64,000 bases of DNA from Chrysopilus asiliformis. Lineage: Eukaryota > Arthropoda > Insecta > Diptera > Rhagionidae. The position numbers and the translations under genes were made by a program. The notes below the pieces were generated by a model. The model ran no database searches. It saw nothing but the letters and a program-made list of their open reading frames with translations, and was not told the DNA's origin. The DNA is taken from contig OZ035962.1 of the NCBI GenBank assembly GCA_964034945.1, positions 93,431,284 to 93,495,283 of the forward strand. Direction: 5' to 3'. Positions within the stretch are counted from its first letter, which is position 1, and each line of letters starts with the position of its first letter. Of the stretch, positions 48,001-56,850 are shown one piece after another.

Positions 48001-51000
48001 TTTTGAATTTGATTATTTGTTGGCTGCTTTTTTGTTTTTATTTCTTGTGTTGATTTACGGCCATTCCCCTTTTGATCTATTAAGCCGTCGTCTGTTCGGG
48101 TTCAATCTTATTTTGGTTCTGTGGCACATCTGAATTATTGCTAAAAAATTTCTGGTGTAGATTTTTGAATACGTTTGAGAATGTGAAAAAATAACTTTTT
48201 TTAAAAAGAAATTGAACCATATTTTGCTATTAAATTTTAAAAAATTAAGTAACTTGTTACTCCTTACTGTATCAGAAAATTTTTTTGGAGCCTAGTTCCG
48301 GGAAATTTAATTCAATTTGAAACTATTGAATAGAGTAAAATAAAAAAAAAACAGATGAGTTGCTTTTGAATGACATAAATAAAATTTAGGAAAAATGTTT
48401 GATATATTCTTAAGTCAGTCGATATCGGAATCAGATCGTTGTCAACAACTGTTAGCAGTGTGGCATCTGGTTAAAAGTACTATCATTTTAAAACAACAAA
48501 GTGCTTTTCAAATTATTGTTGTCGTAGATCAAAATCGAAAACAAAAAATGGTTCAGGAACTTAAAAATTTAAATCCTTGAATTTTTGGTCGTTGTAAAGC
48601 AAATCAAACCAAGAGTTTGATTCATAGAAGGCTCCCAAAAAATTATCGCGAGAGGTCGCAATACATAGCGTTACAACACTTAACTCTTTCAGACCTCGGG
48701 GTCACATACGATCCCATTTCCTTCCCCTAATATGGTGAAATGGTTTTTTTTTGCATATTTAAGGCCCAATAAGAATGAATCCATAAGAAAATTTCTACAT
48801 CTCGCGATTTGTAGACCTCGGCTTAAAGGGGTTAAAAGGGACGTCAAAAATACGATATGCATTATGCTGTTAATACTATTTGATCTTAGAATTTTTTGCA
48901 CAAATTTGTTGCACAAATTCTAAGTCACAAAAATATTAACCACAACAATGCATATCGTATTAACAGTGGCGTAGTGAGGGGGGGGGGGGGCGGTCCGCCC
49001 CGGGCGGCACTCTTTATGGGGCGGCAAATTCACGAGATTTCGGAACAAATTAAAAAAAAATGTTTCAACACATTTCGGAACAAATGAAAAAATTGGGTGT
49101 TAAAAGATAGTGTCTTTGATATAGGAAAGTTTACGCTATATAGCGACAGTGCTTCGAATCTTTCTAACAATAGGAAAAAGCGTAGCAAGTTGCGAAAGGA
49201 GTTTTTCGAAGCTAAAGCTTATAAAAAATTATTTGAGATCGACTATGGGCACGTCAAGATTAAGCAACTTGGCTCTTTTGTCAATTGAGGAAGAATTAAC
49301 CAAAGAAATCGATTTCGACAGCATAATAACAGAATTTTCAGTCCAAAAAGCCAGAAAAGTGTTTTTGTGGAAACATGTGAAATACATACATTTTTTTCTT
49401 TTAAAAAAATTTGAAATTATTGCTTACAATTTTTAATATAACTTTTGTACTGGTCAATCAGTTTTTGAGTAACGTTTGGTTTAAACCAGTCTTCACCTTG
49501 AAACATAAAAAAGCTTTAATTGCCAATCTGGCAATTATTGGAGACCCGTATGGTGATATGACATTTTTTCAAGTTTAATTGAACGGCGAAGGGTGGTATC
49601 AAAATTCCAATTTGAAGTCAAATTTTCCCATAAGATTTTTTTAAAAGTTCTTCCAATTGGATTTTGATATATGGGAGTTTTATGTAAAAACGTATCCTAA
49701 ACAACTTTTGTTCTTGGACTTTTTTGATAAGATGCACCGTTTTTGAGAAATTCGTAAAAAACGTTTAGTTCATATGGCGAGTCCGTTTTTGCACATTAAC
49801 GAACTTAACCTCGCATTTTAGGAAAAACGGCTTTGTGCAAAATTTCCGTGGGTCCGCAATACGCGCCACAGACGACGGACAGACGGACGGATGGACGGAC
49901 GGACAGACAGACAGACAGACGGACGGACGGATATCCAGAAATCGACTTTTTTGATCATTATAAACACACTGGTATATGTGATGACGGGATCTTGGCGTTA
50001 CAAACGGTAAGGCAAAGTTAGTATACCCTGCGTCATTTTCAAAATATGGATTTTTCGGTGGAAACGTCAGTAATAGAAAAATCATTTTAGGGCGGCAAAT
50101 TTAACTTGCGCCCCGGGCGCCATGAACCCTCGCTACGCCACTGCGTATTAAATGTCCCTTTTAACCCCTTGAAGCCGAGGACTACAAAAAATATTTAATT
50201 GGGTTCAAAGTAGTAAAAAAAATGAAAACAATCTTTAAGATGGATATTTGCGAGTTAACTATACAAAATATCACCCTAATTACCCCAATTGCTCGAAAAC
50301 TAACCCAATTGAGGCCCGTTTGCACCGACTATTTTTAAAAAATTAAGTTGCGATTAACCTACTTAATTCGTAGAAATTCTCGGACTTAAACAATTTAAGT
50401 TGTACATAAGTTGCTAAGTTTCGTTGGTCCAAATGGCACTGAATTGGTTGTAAAAAAGAGTTCTTTCAATAATCCCATACACATGACGTAAATAGTAAAA
50501 TCAAGCATTTTTTCGGAACAAAAATTTTCTCCTTGGATTAACAATGGTATATTCACTAAGAATTGCCACAAATAGGTAATTATCCTTGGATAAATTTGAT
50601 ATTTTGAATTATTTTTTTTTGTTTGCTAAGAAGCAACTAAAACATTCCTTGAAATGAATTTCGTGGCATTGATTCGCCATAAAAATTATTGTAAACATGT
50701 TCATTTTCGCATACTGGGCGGCGGATAAGAGTAGTTTAAATCGTTCTTCTAAAAAGCGATTACTCATCCTGAAAAACATCTCAAACGATCAGAGCTGTCT
50801 AGATCTTATATTAGGGTAATTTCATCTACTCTGAATACTAGACTTTTTTTTCTTGTCATTTTCGAGTACAATTTTTTTTCGCAGAGGTAAAAAATAGCAA
50901 GCAGCCCAAATTCACTTGATAGGTGGCTGGACCCAAGGCCCGTAAGCTACCCGGCAATTTGTGAGTGACCTAGTTATTTGAAGTCACACTTAGATTTGAT

Positions 51001-51676
51001 TGAATGATTTATTGTTTGCGCCTCAATAATGAACGTCAGGCGAAAAGGGGACCATATTTGATAGCCCAAAAGTGACCACCACCATAAATTGTGGCTGAAG
51101 CGATCAGATCAGAGTTGATGACATCTGATAGCGAGTAAAATTCTTGCGAATGACGTTTTTTTGCGATGAAATTTCCCCTCAACGTAATCAACAATCTACA
51201 AATACAAAAACAATCATTTCGAATGTTAAACTATTGGCATAACTTACCGAACCATGATCCCATTTCAATATCCATGCTCAAAGGATCCGATGAGTTGTAC
51301 AATTGTGGTAATAAAACTGCCGAATATCCGATTGGCATCCCACATGCTGCTGCCAAAATTAACACCGCGCCAGTAATTAAGATCTAAAAAAAAGTATATT
51401 TGATTTAAGAGTTAGCAAATGTGTATTTTTTGTTAAAAATTGTGTCAAATAAACGACAATAAAATGAAAAAATCTTTGTTATGTTTACACTTGTCTTATA
51501 AATTCATATTTATTTTTTGGTCATTTACCTGATTAAAAATTCCTCTTTTCGTTGAGTAGATTTCAAAGTTGTTAGCATTGCTCTGTTTATTTGGAGTTAA
51601 GATTTCATCTTTGGTTTTGTATTCTACGATATATTGTTTGGGTTTTTGATCCACGAATGACTCAAGTTCATCTTTT
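39085..51676 (-). CDS. MFS sugar transporter (GLUT/trehalose-transporter type), N-terminus not found
   Basis: Exons found: 51676-51529, 51383-51248, 45067-44859 and 40134-39085. Phases agree throughout, giving 513 residues plus an unlocated start upstream. Exon 2 opens with helix 1 (ILITGAVLILAAACGMPIGY). Later come the loop motif DKFGRRP, AEIAQPRLRG, PESPAWLARKG, a helix-7 segment QILSGTYIVVFY, GELLPAKIRGQ and the terminal PETKG, all signatures of the sugar-porter branch of the major facilitator superfamily, in a 12-helix plan. It should act at a membrane as a facilitative or proton-linked hexose or disaccharide carrier; the substrate cannot be read. Only the cytoplasmic N-terminus is missing: exon 51676-51529 begins mid-codon, so at least one more 5' exon lies beyond. 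Introns of 4.7 and 6.2 kb are packed with nested transposons. No coding lesion seen. Confidence 0.88.
40594..40690. mobile_element. tiny pogo-like MITE (about 95 bp) in a transporter intron
   Basis: Left end tgtggaacctccatataacg and right end, reversed, cagtgaaacctccatataaa are inverted repeats. CAGTGRAACCTCCATATAA is the kind of terminus carried by pogo elements. The middle repeats the unit ctatataaagaaat. Almost the whole element can form one hairpin. Confidence 0.55.
40691..42045. other. transporter intron, no feature recognised
   Basis: AT-rich intronic DNA without supported coding frames or clear inverted repeats. Confidence 0.5.
42046..42201. repeat. inverted repeat with about 50-bp arms
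   Basis: Left arm gattct...ggccagattcactctatttctggaga and right arm tctccagaagtagagtgaatctggc...agaatc are complementary, with roughly eight mismatches in 49 and a 60-base loop. A related phrase, ggccagattcggattcagcgac, occurs at 55740. It is probably a MITE remnant. Confidence 0.5.
42337..43382. mobile_element. piggyBac-like element (about 1.05 kb), non-autonomous
   Basis: TTAA flanks both sides (42333-42336, 43383-43386). Terminal sequences CCTTCTTCCGTCC and, reversed, CTTCATCCGTCC are similar, and just inside both ends lie matching GGGTCTA...TGACCC / GGTCA...GACCC units, with another at 42528-42555. No transposase frame is visible. It lies in the 4.7-kb intron of the sugar transporter. 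Confidence 0.65.
43383..44858. other. transporter intron, no feature recognised
   Basis: AT-rich, with no supported gene or well-defined repeat. Confidence 0.45.
45429..47351 (-). mobile_element. Tc1/mariner-superfamily element, internally deleted and itself interrupted
   Basis: The ends are a perfect inverted repeat of about 26 bases beginning AGGACTGTATCGAAAAGTAT, flanked by TA (45427-45428, 47352-47353). The minus strand carries a broken transposase. A start MKGLSPQQRKRIVDRW at about 47200 is followed by a frameshift, then a helix-turn-helix region (SVRDVAKKCGTTVGMVQRA), a stop after LRKLYDTV, and finally MNPPNCPE before another break. The catalytic Asp-Asp region is missing. A 1021-bp element (45995-47015) sits inside the coding part. 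Confidence 0.8.
45995..47015. mobile_element. unclassified 1021-bp inverted-repeat element nested in the Tc1-like element
   Basis: The ends CAGTAGGATTCTTGGCA and TGCCAAGAATCCTACTG are perfect 17-bp inverted repeats. CAG occurs on both outer sides (45992-45994, 47016-47018). Removing the element with one CAG restores a continuous transposase frame (...RKPGPSRPK...), so the duplication is 3 bp. Near the right end a unit tatggataac.acatcg.tat is tandemly repeated, and cgataaataacgat near the left end is partly its mirror. There is no coding capacity. A CAG/CTG duplication does not fit the commonest superfamilies. Confidence 0.7.
47601..48683. other. transporter intron, no feature recognised
   Basis: The open frames at 47861-48133 and 48395-48580 have no domain or supporting context. 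The region is intronic to the minus-strand transporter. Confidence 0.4.
48684..48831. mobile_element. TTAA-flanked short element (148 bp), piggyBac-like
   Basis: TTAA occurs at 48680-48683 and 48832-48835. Ends CTCTTTCAGACCTCGG and, reversed, CCCCTTTAAGCCGAGG agree in 10 of 16 positions. It abuts the palindromic repeat that hosts the hAT element, so the two may be parts of one older structure. Confidence 0.4.
49160..49420 (+). pseudogene. hAT transposase C-terminal dimerisation domain remnant
   Basis: The frame contains SVASCERSFSKLKLIKNYLR, then STMGTSRLSNLALLSIE and a lysine-rich end, the hallmark of the hAT dimerisation domain as found in ZMYM-like transposases. The BED finger and catalytic core are absent, so the element cannot be autonomous. 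The frame stays open over about 90 codons, which suggests moderately recent decay. Confidence 0.85.
49502..50030 (-). mobile_element. DINE-like element A2, nested in the hAT element
   Basis: In reverse orientation it shows the usual order: ccaatctggcaattattggagacccgtatggtgat, ttgataagatgcaccgtttttgag, ttgcacattaacgaactt, a (RGAC)n microsatellite at 49873-49931, gatcattataaacacactggta and tgatgacgggatcttggcgttac. The terminal caccatacgggtataa is lost. Confidence 0.8.
50191..51247. other. transporter intron, no feature recognised
   Basis: AT-rich sequence between the palindrome and transporter exon 51383-51248. A block near 50281-50420 (gcccgtttgcaccgac...cctacttaattcgtagaaattc) has a rough inverse counterpart near 61441-61560, pointing to another old dispersed repeat. 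Confidence 0.4.
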
Positions 51677-51739
51677 CTGTAAGTGATTTTCGTTAAATAA
51701 ATTTCAAAAAAAATTAAGTAAAATGTAATAAAATCTAGC

Positions 51740-51990
51740 TTTTTTTATTTCCTAATATAACATTTTTTTCATAAAAGTCTATAGTTTTCGAGAGATTTTC
51801 AAAAAACTGATTTTTTTTGAGAACCGTTAGAGATACCAAAAACCGCTAAAGCAAAAAATGTAGAAAATTTTATATCCTTTAAAATTTGTTATATTCATTT
51901 ATTCCCAAAAGCGCGTAGGTTTCGAAAAATTTTCAAAACACGGTATTTAAAAAAAAATTGCATGGGAGGTACCCGTAAAGCAACCGTTAC
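51740..51990 (-). repeat. family-B fragment directly abutting element A3
   Basis: Shares acatttttttcataaaagtctatagttttcgagagattttcaaaaaac and gaaaattttatatcctttaaaatttgttatatt with 45160-45428 and 63660-63880. The fragment breaks off at 51990, where a DINE-like element starts. Confidence 0.55.
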
Positions 51991-51991
51991 T

Positions 51992-52362
51992 AAAAACATA
52001 ACAAAAGCTATAATTGCCAATCTGGCAATTATTGAAAACCCGTATGGTGATTTAAGTGAACGGCAAACAGTGGTATCAAAATTCCACTTTGAAGTCAAAC
52101 TTTCCAATAAGATTTTTTTAAAACTTATTCCAATTGGATTTTGATGTAGAATCATGTCCTAAACAACTTTTGTTCTTGGACTTTTTTGATAAGATGCACC
52201 GTTTTTGAGATATTCGTAAAAAACGTTTTCGTTCGTATGGGGGGTACCCCCCCTAATGGTCCGTTTTTGCCCATTAACGAACCTAGTCTCGCATTTTACG
52301 AAAAACAGACCTGTGCAAAATTTCAAGTCTGTAGCTCAATCCGTGCGCCCGCAATCCGCGCC

Positions 52363-52404
<42 letters not shown>

Positions 52405-52588
52405 GGACAGACGGACAGACGGACAGACGGACGGACGGACAGACGGACGGACATGCAAAATTCAACTTTTTTCATCATTCTAAACACACTGGTGTATAAT
52501 TCATTTTTGTGTCCGATGACGGGATCTTGGCGTTACAAACGGTAAGGCAAAGTTAGTATACCCTTTGGTTTCACCATACGGGTATAAA
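51992..52588 (-). mobile_element. DINE-1/mini-me-like element A3 with long (RGAC)n tract
   Basis: Complete copy in reverse orientation, ending (element 5' end) at ...caccatacgggtataa. The RGAC tract at about 52366-52454 is the longest in the window, starting with pure GACA units and changing to GACG/GACA mixtures. The cccgtatggtgatt near the left end and caccatacggg at the right end form the inverted repeat. Frames through the tract give runs of DRQT/DRRT residues and are not genes. Confidence 0.85.
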
Positions 52589-53058
52589 CACACTATAGAC
52601 AGGTTTTACGTAAATTTCGCAAAATAACATTTAATTTTTTTTTACAATTTCAAATTATTTTAACTTTTAAGTTGATACAAAGTAATGTTAGGTTTTAGGT
52701 TACCACTTCGAGACAGAACTGACATCTTTTGATAAAAAATATTTAATTTTTTTAATAAAATTTAAGGATAATACACTTTGATGCACATAATTTTCACATT
52801 TTCAAAGTAAATTTCGAAATGTGAAGTGCTTGAAATTTGCATAAATTTATTACTCTTGCTCTACAGCTACACTATCCCAGAATATAGGCGTATCATGGTC
52901 TCGGGTGCCAGGTCAGGCACTTTTTTATGAATTTGATTCGGATAAATGGGAAAAACGTATTTGAATTTCCAAAAAACACCCAACTTGGCAGCCGAGACTG
53001 TGATTCGACTACTTTCGGAAAGAGTGTAGAGCAGACATTAGGTAGCGCGTGTTATTAA
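52589..53058. other. no feature recognised
   Basis: AT-rich intergenic sequence upstream of the last transporter exon found. The missing 5' transporter exon could lie anywhere from here rightwards. Confidence 0.4.
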
Positions 53059-53293
53059 CACTAGATTGCCCAAGGAAGTCAAGCAGTCAAAATGACTGCT
53101 TTTGGCAATATAGGTATAACACATATATATATACCGGAAATGAAGGAGGGGGGAGGTAACTACAATTATTAATAAACGCATTTATATGTTGTACAAAAAG
53201 TCACAAAATTCTAACAAATTGTGTCATTAGATACATAATTGTTTTTCTGATTGAAATTAAAACGCAGTCAAAATGACTTGCTTGGGCCTAGTG
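53059..53293. mobile_element. piggyBac-like MITE (235 bp)
   Basis: TTAA on both sides (53055-53058, 53294-53297). Ends CACTAGATTGCCCAAG and, reversed, CACTAGGCCCAAG are followed by facing AGTCAAAATGACT units. There is no coding sequence. Confidence 0.75.
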
Positions 53294-53351
53294 TTAATAA
53301 AGTTTTCTTAAGAATTTCAGAACTAAAGTTTTGTTTTCAACCCTAATTAAA

Positions 53352-54219
53352 AACATAACAAAAGCTATAATTGCCAATCTGGCAATTATTGAAAACCCGT
53401 ATGGTGATTTAAGTGAACGGCAAACAGTTGTATCAAAATTCCACTTTGAAGTCAAACTTTCCAATAAGATTTTTTTAAAACTAGTTCCAATTGGATTTTG
53501 ATGTATGGAACTTTAATGTAGAATCATGTCCTAAACAACTGTTGTTCTTGCACTTTTTTGATAAGATGCACCGTTTTTAAGATATTCGCAAAAAACGTTT
53601 TCGTTCGTATGGGGGGTACCCTCCCTAATGGTCCATTTTTGCCCATTAACGAACTTAGCCTCGCATTTTACGAAAAACGGATCTGCGCAAAATTTCAAGT
53701 CTCTAGCTCAACCCATGCGCCCGCAATCCGCGCCACAGACAGACAGACAGACAGACAGACGGACGGACGGACAGACGCACATACGGACAGACGGACAGAC
53801 GGACGGACAGACGGACGGACAGACGGACGGACATGCGAAAATCAATTTTTTTTATCATTCTAAACACACTGGTATAATTGAGGCGTTAAAAGCTCGAGTG
53901 GACCAACTCACATAATCGAGTTTTTGAAGCTTTTCCACTCTGTACTATTATTGACTGAAAATTTTTGGAAAAAAAACATTTGTGGACTTTATTACTCAAT
54001 GTTGAAACGTTTTTTGGTGCATCCAAACATTTTTGTCTAAAAACTCACTCGCAATAGTGATTCAAACACAAAAAAATTCATGATTTCGACATGTGGATTG
54101 GTCTGGTCCACTCTAGCTTTTAACGCCTCAATTCATTTTTGTGTGTGATGACGGGATCTTGGCGTTACAAACGGTAAGGCAAAGTTAATATACCCTTTGG
54201 TTTCACCATACGGGTATAA
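53352..54219 (-). mobile_element. DINE-like element A4, interrupted by a 250-bp element
   Basis: Full set of family landmarks in reverse, with an RGAC tract at about 53737-53834. Between taaacacactggtataatt and aattcatttttgtgtgtgatgacggg a foreign 250-bp segment is inserted; all other copies read straight through at this point. Confidence 0.85.
53880..54129. mobile_element. 250-bp inverted-repeat element nested in A4
   Basis: The left end GAGGCGTTAAAAGCTCGAGT and the reversed right end GAGGCGTTAAAAGCTAGAGT differ by one base, followed in both by GGACCA. AATT flanks both sides (53876-53879, 54130-54133), while the empty sites in copies A3, A5, A6 and A7 contain a single AATT. Because AATT is palindromic the true duplication could be shorter. 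No superfamily is obvious. Confidence 0.75.
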
Positions 54220-54879
54220 ATATTGATTGTACTCTGTGAGTACGATCTACAAAAAAGACCACAAATTTGAATGTCATGTCGAACACACTTCGTGGAATCG
54301 TGGGCAATAATTGATTTTCGGAATCGTCAATTCTATCAACTATCGTCAATGATTGAAAAGATTCAGTGAAAATGAAATGACTCCAATTTATTTGGAGTTG
54401 AAATGTTTTCTTTTTTTATTTCAAAAAGCTATCTATTTGCTATGAAATGTTACAAGGTTTTAAAATATGACGAAATTAACTTTTGAACTAAAAACAGTAA
54501 ACAACATATGTCGTAGGTTTAAGAATGTTTAAAAATGAACCTACACACACTAGAGATCAAAGGTTGATAATATGCAGTGCTTTGATTTATAGTAGAAAGT
54601 TTCAAGCTTTACAAATAGCTACGATAACAAAATAATCTATCATAATTAGAGATAAGCGTTACTATATAGAAGATTGTTGCTCGATCGACTGCGACCATGA
54701 ATAAAACATGAATTGAAATCAACATTTAAAAATGAACATTAATTAAATTTCACCTCATTTAAAATATTAAATCAGAGAATTTTTTGAGAGTTTTAAAATT
54801 TGAATGCACTGAAAACTGCACTCGACTTCTACCAGTAGACTTTAACCCATTTTGACGCGGATTTTTGCATTGGAAACCT
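54220..54879. other. no feature recognised
   Basis: AT-rich intergenic DNA; no gene. Confidence 0.4.
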
Positions 54880-55290
54880 GTTATCGTCCCATAGAACTCG
54901 ATTTTGGAGGAAAAAATGAAACGTTTTCGAGATAATCGCATAAATATTTTTTAATTGTATGGAAAAAGGGGTAAGGAGTGGTTAGATTGAAATTTGATGT
55001 ATAGTAGAGTTATGTAGAATCATATTCTAAACATTTCTTAAACAAACCTTTTGAAAAAATGAGCCGTTTTCGATAAAAATGCAAAAATCTTATACATTTT
55101 TTGGGAGATGTGGGAAGGGGTGGTCCAATGCCAAATTTCAACTTTCTTTCAAAGTTGCTATTATGATATACCAACAAGGGCCGGTCTAAATCGGGTTAAG
55201 AACATAGCCTTGCCTTTTTCGAGAAACTTATCTGTTAACGGATGGACTAACAGAGGAACAGACGGAAATTAAAATTTTTCGTTATCAAAT
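54880..55290 (+). repeat. family-C repeat, copy 3
   Basis: Contains ttgtatggaaaaaggggtaaggagtgg, tagagttatgtagaatcatattctaaac, gttttcgataaaaatgcaaaaa and gttaagaacatagccttgcc...gagaaac, paralleling 37760-38000. It is more diverged than copies 1 and 2. Confidence 0.55.
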
Positions 55291-55369
55291 TTTTTTTAAA
55301 CACTGTTTTTTGTCCGACGATTCGTGCGATTAGATACTCGATTAAATATTCGGTTATATACGGTATTAA

Positions 55370-55977
55370 CACGTTGACTGCCGAACAAATTTTGCAAATA
55401 TTTAAAGAAAATGCCAATACATGTAGACCTGTAAAATATATGTGTGTATGTATGAATGTATGTAACTTATTTTCGATAAAATGAGTAGTCGAAGGAAATC
55501 TTTAGATGACCAAAAATTATTACGTAGGTCGACACTCTTTCTGGTGCATACGATATAAGAGTTTTTTTTGGGTAATTTGGGATCGCTGAATCCGAGGCTG
55601 GTAGAATTTTGGCTGTACCAACTCTCTTTTTCAAATATGAAGGGTGATTCATAAATTGGTTTAAATATTTATAATATGGAAATCAACAATTCTTTTTTTC
55701 TTTATATTTTCAAAACAAGAGCTGATCCGGCTAAACTACGGCCAGATTCGGATTCAGCGACTCCAAATTAATTAGAAAAGATTCTTATATCGTGTGCCCC
55801 AGAGCGAGTGTCGGCCTGTTTAATCAGTTTTGGTGAAAAAGGATTCCCTTATCGGTCGACCGAAAATAAGTTGGATGAAGCCGCCGCTGGCTATCGAAAA
55901 TAATAACCGGGGCCTCTCATAAAACTTGTGCCATTTTTCATTGGCTATCAAAAATGATAGCCATGGCAGTCAATGTG
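55370..55977. mobile_element. piggyBac-like element (608 bp), non-autonomous
   Basis: TTAA at 55366-55369 and 55978-55981. Ends CACGTTGACTGCC and, reversed, CACATTGACTGCC differ by one base. Inside the right end a palindrome (ggctatcaaaaatgatagcc) precedes the terminus. No long frame. Confidence 0.75.
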
Positions 55978-56285
55978 TTAAATAATCGTTGCTTGAGTAT
56001 TATTTTAATGTATATGCCATTTACTAAAGCTGAGATATTCGCGTTTAAGTTTGAATGTAATTTATGTAAAATCTTGTCAATTTTTTTTTTCTGTCGTAAA
56101 CTAGTTTTATTAATAGAGCTTTAGTAAGACACAAAGTTATGTACGGCTACAATTATTATATCTATAATTATTTTAGGTTTTAAAAAAAGGTAAATAGCGT
56201 AAGCGCAAAAATTACTATAATGCCTAATTATTATTTTGCCGTATGAGCCTTTTTGACTTCTTTTTTGAGTTTTTTGAGAAATTTT

Positions 56286-56389
56286 TTTCTATAGCTAAAA
56301 TAGACGCAAATCAAATGGATTGTAAATTTTACAGCAACATCTGTAAAATTTACAATCCATTTGATTTGTGTCTTTTTTAGCTATAGAAA
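56286..56389. repeat. near-perfect 49-bp hairpin with 6-nt loop
   Basis: Left arm 56286-56334 and right arm 56341-56389 are complementary with two mismatches; the loop is caacat. The hairpin is isolated, with no target duplication and no second copy in the window. It is either a miniature palindromic MITE or a structured RNA precursor. Confidence 0.6.
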
Positions 56390-56559
56390 CGACTTTTCTA
56401 TCGTGTTACGGATTTTTTTTAAATCGCAATAAATGAAAAGAATAAAATAAAAGATTTTATGGGGAAAAATAAAAAAAAATTGTGTATATACTCACAAATT
56501 CATTTAAATTTACGGGAAACAAGGACGAATATCTTAGTAACTGAATTTTCAATTTTTGG

Positions 56560-56850
56560 AAAAATAACGGGCACTTTACAAACATTTTTTTTTGAAAATA
56601 TACAATTTTTTAAAAATTTCTCGAAAACTATGCGCTTTTGGGGAAAAAAATATATAATAAAATTTAAATCAAACATTTTCTAAATTTTTTGCTTCAACGG
56701 TTTTTATGTATATTTAACGGTACTCAAGATATTTGAAACAATATTATTTTTTACGTGTTTCTCTGAAACTAAATATTGCAGAGGAAAGTTTTATTTTGTG
56801 TCTATCACAATCACAACTGATCTTTTTTTCATTAAAATTAGATTTAAACC
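56560..56850 (+). repeat. family-B fragment (3' half)
   Basis: Blocks ctcgaaaactatgcgcttttgggg, tttttgcttcaacggttttta, aacggtactcaagatatttgaaa and ctgaaactaaatattgcagag match 4930-5200 in the same orientation. The GTCY run and 5' half are missing. Confidence 0.55.

Larger units (their letters stand above)
48964..50143 (+). mobile_element. hAT transposon, internally deleted, with 8-bp target duplication
   Basis: The ends read CAGTGGCGTAGTGAGG and, reversed, CAGTGGCGTAGCGAGG. The exact 8-bp duplication CGTATTAA flanks the element (48956-48963, 50144-50151), as expected for hAT. Only the 3' part of the transposase survives. A DINE-like copy is nested inside. Confidence 0.9.
48836..50190. repeat. 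long imperfect palindrome split by a hAT insertion
   Basis: The left arm (aaagggacgtcaaaaatacgatatgcatta...tcttagaattttttgcacaaa, to 48904) is matched in reverse by tttgttgcacaaattctaagt...aatgcatatcgtattaa (48905-48963) and, beyond the hAT element, by atgtcccttttaaccccttgaagccgagg (50152-50180). The palindrome is continuous only if 48964-50151 is removed. Confidence 0.65.

Noticed and set aside
52186..53915. Open frames with long DRQTDRQTDRRT-type repeats, on both strands
   Set aside because: They are the (RGAC)n microsatellite of DINE-like elements read in frame; the same frames recur in every copy and end within the repeat.
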